NCBI GenBank assembly: GCA_030549495.1
Contig: JAUIRK010000567.1
Coordinates: 722,501-786,500 of the forward strand
Length of the DNA: 64,000 nt
DNA from: Nectonema munidae
Lineage: Eukaryota > Nematomorpha > Nectonematoida > Nectonematidae
Direction of reading: 5' to 3'
Position 1 is the stretch's first letter. Each line of letters starts with the position of its first letter. Of the stretch, positions 58,201 to 64,000 are shown piece after piece. The notes under the pieces are model-generated. The model worked only from the letters and a program-made list of their open reading frames with translations, was not told where the DNA came from and did not search any database. The translations under genes and the position numbers were made by a program.

Positions 58201-60015
58201 ATTGGGAGATCTATTTGTTACTCCACTATTCAAATCACTCATGCAGACAATAACATAATTTCATTATATTTTAATGTCAATCTGAATCTAATTTTAATAA
58301 TAATAATAACATGTGTTTTTCATAAATTAAGTATATCAAGGTAAGGTGGGTTTATTTGGTCATATAGATGTGCTATACAAATTTTAGGTAACTTTTTGCA
58401 TAAAATCAAGAAAAAAATTAAAGTTCATCTTTCTTTTTTTCAATTTAATTTCCACTTTGCTCCACAAAAGGCTAATCCAAGTCGCTTACTGTGTCATAAA
58501 AATTCATTGAGAATACTTTCGAGAGTAAGAGAGTATGATTGAATAATCCCATTGAGAACATGCGCGGATTAGAAGAAAACAAACAAACTGAGTTTATCAA
58601 AAGATCACCACTTCCAACATTGAGCATCTTGATTTGGTTTATAACCCTCCCTCTCATCCATTACCTTTGGGCGTCATATATGGATGACCCCTAAGCAGAC
58701 TTTCGAAATGTGCTTGGCGTGTCAAGAAATAAGGAGAAAAAAGCAAGGTTGCCAACTCTCAAAAATAAAAGTAGATAGTTATGGATAAAAATATGGCTAA
58801 AAAGTAGCTAAAATTAGTTTAAAATTTATACAAGATTGCCAATCTTCCAAAAATTGGACTTGAAGTTAAAGATTATTATATATCCAAATGTTTATATGCT
58901 CTTAAATAACTTTAGAAGGCAATTGATCTTCATAATGCATATAATTTTAAAGTATTTAAAGTATGATTTGATTTATTAGTTTGGTTTTGATAATTTTGAG
59001 TTGAATAAACAAGCGTTCTACTTCTGCATTTTAATGTCGTAAATAGAAGACTTTTTCTTTTCATCGGTAGACGCAATTGCACGAATTGTGTCAAGCTATG
59101 AGCAAAGAATGAATGCCGAAAATCAATCTTAAATTGTAAATTGATATTTTTTGGGATTAGAAAAATTTGAATGGTTTTTTTTCTATTTTATATTTTTATA
59201 TACGCCAAAAAAGAAACTAAAAAAATCTCTGTAGATACAAGCAAAATAAAGTCGCTAAGATAAAATAAAAATGGCGGAATTATGAATGAGAAATAGAAAA
59301 ATGAGAACTTTTCTCTAAATTGTCAACACTGCCAAAAAGTTCTCATTGAGGAGTAGGAGTATGAATAATATCCCTGAATTATACATCTTTTGCTTTAAAA
59401 AAAAGAGGTGATAAAAATATTTATTTCCGTTTTATTTTTTAAAGTCAAATGTTTCAGTTTTTCTTTATCAGGTCTAGTTTTTTTCATTAAGCGTGAAAAT
59501 CTAAACAACAGCTTTAGAATAGGCCAAAAAGTTCGCACAAAAAATTTCAATATTATTAATCAAAAATATATTTAAGGAAAAATTTTACGTTTTTTTGTAA
59601 CGCAAAACTTAAATGTTGAGGAATTTAAGTATCTTTTTTAAAAGACCAACAGTAGTTTACCATTATTAAAACATCGAATCTCTTTAGATATAGAATTTAT
59701 AACTCTTCGATATCCTGATGAAAATATTAGACTTGCTCAGCATTAACGTCTTCAAGGTTATCTCGGGAAAGAGATAAAAATGATTTAGCAAGAATACATT
59801 CTAATTCTCATAATATCTTGAAACATTTTTATCAAGAAATAACTTGTGCCATTTTGCTCGAACCATGATGACAAGATCAAATTTTGGATGTAATAATTAA
59901 TTAACAAAAAATCTTTAACCATTTTCTAAACGGGCCTTGATGAGTAAAATTTTGGAAACGCATTATTTAGGTTAAGATTAGTGTGTAATCAGCATTGCGT
60001 TAGTGATTGAGTTAG
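58201..60015. other. AT-rich intergenic stretch, no gene supported
   Basis: The longest frame (58657-58472, minus) is unrecognised. Nothing else stands out until the SINE/MITE block. Confidence 0.5.
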
Positions 60016-60023
60016 CATTAGGT

Positions 60024-60338
60024 CAGGGGTTGGCAGTGTGGTCGATATTGACCCCTGGGGGTCGACAGGTCTTTAGGGGTCGATAAGATCGACAAACTTA
60101 CCAAATTATGCTATGCTTTTTTTACTTTATAGTAGTAATAAATCTCCATTTTCTTTGAAAACATAGCTTAGGACTTTGTATAGTATAGGATATATGAAAC
60201 ATTTTTGGTGTGTATTTTCTCCCTTAATTGTTGGACATTGATTAATGTTTTTATGAAACATATTTCTATGTGGGGTGGGGGTCGATGTGAAGACAAATGT
60301 TGTATGAAGGGGTCGACGGGCAAAAAAAGTTTGCCGAG
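60024..60338. mobile_element. hAT-type MITE inserted in a SINE tail (315 bp)
   Basis: The left end is CAGGGGTTGGCAGTG; the right end, reversed, is CTCGGCAAAC then CCCGTCGACCCC. The target duplication is CATTAGGT (60016-60023) and TATTAGGT (60339-60346), 7 of 8 matching. GGGGTCGA repeats appear several times inside. Confidence 0.8.
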
Positions 60339-60471
60339 TATTAGGTAAAAGTACCATTGAGTATCTTCATCGAGAAGGCACAATTGCGCCGCTTGTATTG
60401 AACTATCAAGAAAGGAGGCTTGATGCGGGATCGAACCCAAACACAGTATCTAGCCAACCCTATTCACGCCC
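60339..60471 (-). repeat. tRNA-derived SINE, copy 2
   Basis: Minus strand: GGGCGTGAATAGGGTTGG, then B box GGGTTCGATCCCGC, ATACAAGCGGCGCAATTG and TGCCTTCTCGATGAAG. Same family as 35010-35165. Its 3' tail is cut by the MITE at 60338. Confidence 0.7.
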
Positions 60472-60479
60472 AAAAAGAA

Positions 60480-61720
60480 GAAGAAGAAGATGATTTATTG
60501 ATATCACAAACGCACAATATATTAGAGTTAGTGTAGCGCATTGGATACATTCATGCATCTACATTTTTTTACATCCTCAACATAAAACTGTCCTATTTAT
60601 TTATATTAATACACACCTATGACAGAAAAAACAGTTAGGCATACACACGAATACATACTTACTACATACTACACATTGGCATTAGAGCCACCCATGGACT
60701 GAAATACTTAAATCTCGATACAGCGGTATCTAAGCCAAAAATAATCTTCCATACTTTTCTACAGTAAGTGATGTTATTACTTGATTGATTACTGTTTTAC
60801 TGGGGTGAAAAGACGGAACAAGGAGAAAATATAAATATTCGACAATTTAATGTAATTGTATTTGAAGAAATTATGAGCCCTGAGCAATGTTCCGGTTTGT
60901 CCTTTATCAATAAACACCTGGCTCTGCATTTAGACAACTCTATTGACAGTGGGAAAGTAGTTTCGGAATTTTATAAGAAGTTTGCTAAATTAGCTATACT
61001 GCTGTTTTTGAAATTTAAATATTTCATTGTATGAGTGTTTAATGTCATCGTATATGTAGTATATATCTATGTATTCGTGTATGTATTTTTGTGGAAGAAA
61101 AAAGCTTTTTAAAAAATGTATATTTAAACGCATATGTACGATGGCGCCAACACGTATTCTAACATTAACTCTAACACTAACTCCAATGTTAATTCTTAAC
61201 TAATCCTAGCCCTAACAAAAGATTCCCAAAATTTTACACATCAAAGCCCCTTTAGTTATTGGTTGCGCACTTGTCAAGTATTATGCAAATTGAGGAATAC
61301 ATTAGAATATTTCAAAATCAGTGGTAGGGTGATCAAAATTTACAATAAAAAATTTTTGTGTAGAAACGCCATTTTTAAAAGTACAAAACATAGAACGAGT
61401 TATTTTGGTGAAAATTCCCTTTCTGGTTAGACGATTTGTTAAATAAATAATAAGAATATCTCAAAAACTCTAACAACTTCCATTGAGTTTCTTATGACCT
61501 GATTTCAAGGCACCATGTATAAGAAGTTATTCTAAAAGGTTATTGATATTCGTGAAATATTTATATTTTAATTGCAATATGTGAAAAAATAGAATTTTTG
61601 AATTAAAATTTTTAATTTTATCTCTTCGGATATAACATATTCAAAGTTATAAGCAAAAATATGCAAGTTTTTTAAAAGCAAATTATAGTGCATGTGTTTG
61701 AATAGTATAGAGTTAAAAAC
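60480..61720. other. intergenic stretch 3' of the P450 gene
   Basis: Only short frames. A degenerate CTAAC/TTAAC-rich segment lies at 61155-61215. No RNA gene recognised. Confidence 0.5.
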
Positions 61721-61721
61721 A

Positions 61722-61727
61722 TTTATT
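61722..61727 (-). terminator. polyadenylation signal of the P450 gene
   Basis: AATAAA on the minus strand about 82 bases after the P450 stop codon. Confidence 0.6.
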
Positions 61728-61808
61728 CGAAAAAATAAGTATTATTATATTTGTTTTCATCGTTGTATGAGTGACACGAGTTTGAAAAATGAAAAAGGCC
61801 TGCTCCTA

Positions 61809-63362
61809 TCATTTGCACCGTAGCTCGATTCCTATGCGTAGACCGTTATCAGGATAGTTGGCGAATGATTTGTTCTTAGGTTCATTACTCAACTCTGAGT
61901 AGTTTGGAAGATTTTGTGTCTTGATGAATCTGATCGAACTTATCATCTTCACTAAAGCTATTTTCATTTCGAGAAGCGCTAAGCGCAAACCTATGCACTT
62001 TCTTGGACCAAATCCAAAAGTGAAAAATCCCATACTCGTTTCACAACTTTCTTCAAAGAATCTCTCAGGTTTGAAATCGTCCGGGCAAGTCCATAAGTCT
62101 GGGTGCTTGTTGATGTAGGTTATTGGAATGAGTATGACATCTCCCTTGCGTATTGATATTTCTGTATCATGAAGTTCAAGATCTGCGTTAGCAACGCGAT
62201 CAACTTGCAAAGTTGGTGGAAGGTACCTCAGTGTTTCTTTGATGAAGGCATCAAGTTTGTGCAAATTTTTCAAATCTTCGAAGTGAATTCTTTCGTGAGA
62301 TGCAATTGGCTGAATTTCTTCGTAAATTTCTTCCTGCCAATTCGGAAATTGAGTCAGCATATATACGGTTAAAGCTAAAGCAGTTGAAGTTGTTTCATAT
62401 GCTGCCAAAATGAACAAGCAGGAATTCGCTAAAACCTCTTCTTCTGACATTTTTGGCAAGGTGGAAGTGTCAAGTACTTCGCCTTCCTCATTTTCAATTG
62501 TTTTGTGAATATTTTCTCCATCTTTGTGTCTGGAAGCTTTGAGAAGTAAGGACAAAAAGTCATTCCTATCATCCAAATCTTCATCCCTCAAAGCAATGGT
62601 CTTTTTAACGATGTCAACAAAAAAGTTTAATGCTGATTCGTCCAAAGCATTCAAAGTCATAAATTTAGACAGAAAAGGGAACATGAGGAGCAGAAGAATC
62701 TTAAAACTGAAAAATGATCCCCCTAAACACTTTTTGGCGTTGTGAATGAAGGCATTGTCTTTGTCCATGTATGAGTCGATGTTTAAACCGAAGGCTGTGC
62801 TAGCGATAGCATCCATCGCGAAATATCCGAAAATCGATTTGGCTTCGAAGTTTGGAGAAGACGCTTTGTTATTTTTCTCACACTCCACAACGATGTTTTG
62901 GGTCAAGCGTTGCGCGCACTCTTCAATGCAAGGGATCATAGCTTTTAACTTGAACGCGGTGAACGTGGGCAGCATCGTTATCCTTAATCTGCGCCATTTT
63001 TCATCCTTGACGAGGGGTAGAGAATGCCTAGAAATTAAATCGTCAGAAGCGAATACAAGATTTCTATTCCGAAAGCTTTCAAACTTTGAGACAAGGATTT
63101 CTTTCAAAATGATTGGATTAGCAATCATAGTGCCGACGTGTCCACCAAATTGAAGTTTGAAAACCTCGCCAAACTTTGCGATCCATTTGGCGTGTGTGTT
63201 CTCAATTCCACTGAAATAGTACTCCCACAAACTTCCGATCAGAGGCAGAGGGATGGGATACGGTCTGTGGGAGAGGTGTAGAGTTAGCAAAGGCGAAAAC
63301 ACCAAATACACAAAGAGTAAGAGGAAAGGAGATGACAACGCAAGAAGCAGTGAAGAGAGCAT
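61809..63362 (-). CDS. cytochrome P450, CYP3 clan, intact and intronless
   Basis: Haem monooxygenase of the ER membrane, oxidising hydrophobic substrates with electrons from P450 reductase. 517 aa, the usual length. Residues 1-30 are a hydrophobic anchor, followed by the proline hinge RPYPIPLPLIG. C-helix W123-R127 (EKWRRLR); I-helix AAYETTST (320-327) with the acid-Thr pair for oxygen activation; ExxR E376-R379 (KETLRY); PERF 432-435; haem loop FGFGPRKCIG (449-458) with ligand Cys456. The I-helix and C-helix wording place it in the CYP3 clan (CYP3A/CYP6-like); the subfamily cannot be named. No intron interrupts the frame, and the ATG at 63362 gives the anchor directly. CYP3-clan enzymes are often involved in detoxification, but the substrate is unknown. 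No neighbouring P450 is in the window. Confidence 0.96.
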   Translation of the reverse strand: MLSSLLLALSSPFLLLFVYLVFSPLLTLHLSHRPYPIPLPLIGSLWEYYFSGIENTHAKWIAKFGEVFKLQFGGHVGTMIANPIILKEILVSKFESFRNRNLVFASDDLISRHSLPLVKDEKWRRLRITMLPTFTAFKLKAMIPCIEECAQRLTQNIVVECEKNNKASSPNFEAKSIFGYFAMDAIASTAFGLNIDSYMDKDNAFIHNAKKCLGGSFFSFKILLLLMFPFLSKFMTLNALDESALNFFVDIVKKTIALRDEDLDDRNDFLSLLLKASRHKDGENIHKTIENEEGEVLDTSTLPKMSEEEVLANSCLFILAAYETTSTALALTVYMLTQFPNWQEEIYEEIQPIASHERIHFEDLKNLHKLDAFIKETLRYLPPTLQVDRVANADLELHDTEISIRKGDVILIPITYINKHPDLWTCPDDFKPERFFEESCETSMGFFTFGFGPRKCIGLRLALLEMKIALVKMISSIRFIKTQNLPNYSELSNEPKNKSFANYPDNGLRIGIELRCK

Positions 63363-64000
63363 CGATGAAGCAAAATGGAGAATGGTGGTGGTGATGTAAA
63401 TATGACTTATATTAATGTGGCTTTCAATGTCACTCGTTCACTTACCTGGAAAATTTGATGATAATAATTATGAAGAGATGAGAAAAATCGCTTTGCTTGA
63501 AGTTCAAAAAATCACACTCTTTCATGGTCAAAGTGTAAATCAACGCCGAAGATGTGCTTTTGAAATGTTGTTGAATGAATCCTTCTTCATGTTTTTAAAA
63601 AGTATACATCAAAAAATGCGAAAGTATTTATCTTGGATTCAAGCAACACACAATTTATAGTTGTGCAATGTTTTTAAAAAGTTTTCAGCATTTTTAAAAG
63701 CTTGAATACACGATAAGAGGAGATTAATCTTAAATATGTTGCAAAAATTTACAGCAATAATGACACCACGATAACTTGCACATTTAAAATAACTACAGGC
63801 TTCCATGCAAGACTAACTAATTCGCAATATTTGGAAGCAAAATTTTTATCACATGAAAGTGCGAAAAAGAAGAAATCAGTGAACATTTTGTAAAGTTTTT
63901 AATCCATTTCAACAAAACAAAATTTTTCAACTTCAATTTTACCTCAACAAAATATCTCATTTTCAACTTTTGTTGAGAGGTTGACCTCTCACTTTGGAAA
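63363..64000. other. P450 upstream region
   Basis: A CAG|GTAAGT donor-like site lies on the minus strand at about 63441 and could mark a 5' untranslated exon. A plus-strand 81-codon ATG frame (63415-63660) is unrecognised and probably incidental. No TATA box is obvious. Confidence 0.4.

Noticed and set aside
58472-58657. 61-codon minus-strand frame
   Set aside because: No motif or splice context recognised; not enough evidence for a gene.
63415-63660. 81-codon plus-strand frame upstream of the P450
   Set aside because: No motif, AT-biased codons, and it lies over the likely P450 5' region on the other strand.
1-64000. CRISPR arrays, bacterial operons, rRNA genes
   Set aside because: The two tandem arrays have 140-150-bp near-identical units without spacers, and nothing resembles rRNA or prokaryotic gene order.

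Overview
The window is AT-rich animal DNA, heavily seeded with transposons and carrying intron-rich genes. A Pcf11 gene with many short introns, an even-skipped/Evx-type homeobox, a CYP3-clan P450, and dense hAT, pogo/Tigger and piggyBac-type miniature elements suggest an arthropod. A copepod such as a sea louse would fit, but that species-level guess is inference; only 'invertebrate animal, probably arthropod' is well supported.

Layout. 0-7 kb (+ strand): a homeobox gene of the even-skipped/Evx class. Its homeobox is split by an intron between homeodomain residues 46 and 47, that intron carries two head-to-head piggyBac-type MITEs, and a candidate 5' exon runs off the left edge. 7.2-7.9 kb: a roughly 150-bp satellite. 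10.9-21.5 kb (- strand): a Pcf11 gene for mRNA 3'-end processing, which I could thread through 21 phase-consistent exons (about 1,065 aa). 22.2-50.5 kb (- strand): a gene for an OST3/OST6 (MAGT1/TUSC3) subunit of oligosaccharyltransferase, with its signal-peptide exon at 50.4 kb and its membrane exons at 27.7-29.0 kb. Its introns total about 20 kb and hold LINE fragments, a SINE, a fossil of a negative-strand RNA virus polymerase gene (about 35.6-37.6 kb) and a nested stack of hAT transposons (38.1-44.2 kb). 51-58 kb: Tigger/pogo elements and hAT MITEs. 60 kb: a hAT MITE inserted in the tail of a tRNA-type SINE. 61.8-63.4 kb (- strand): an intact, intronless CYP3-clan cytochrome P450.

The host genes have unrelated jobs (development, mRNA 3' processing, N-glycosylation, oxidative metabolism) and do not form a pathway. 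I found no CRISPR array, operon or bacterial cassette. The least ordinary material is the mobile DNA: exact target-site duplications can be read for many elements, and one stack shows a hAT inside a hAT, with traces of a third hAT transposase in the same insert.
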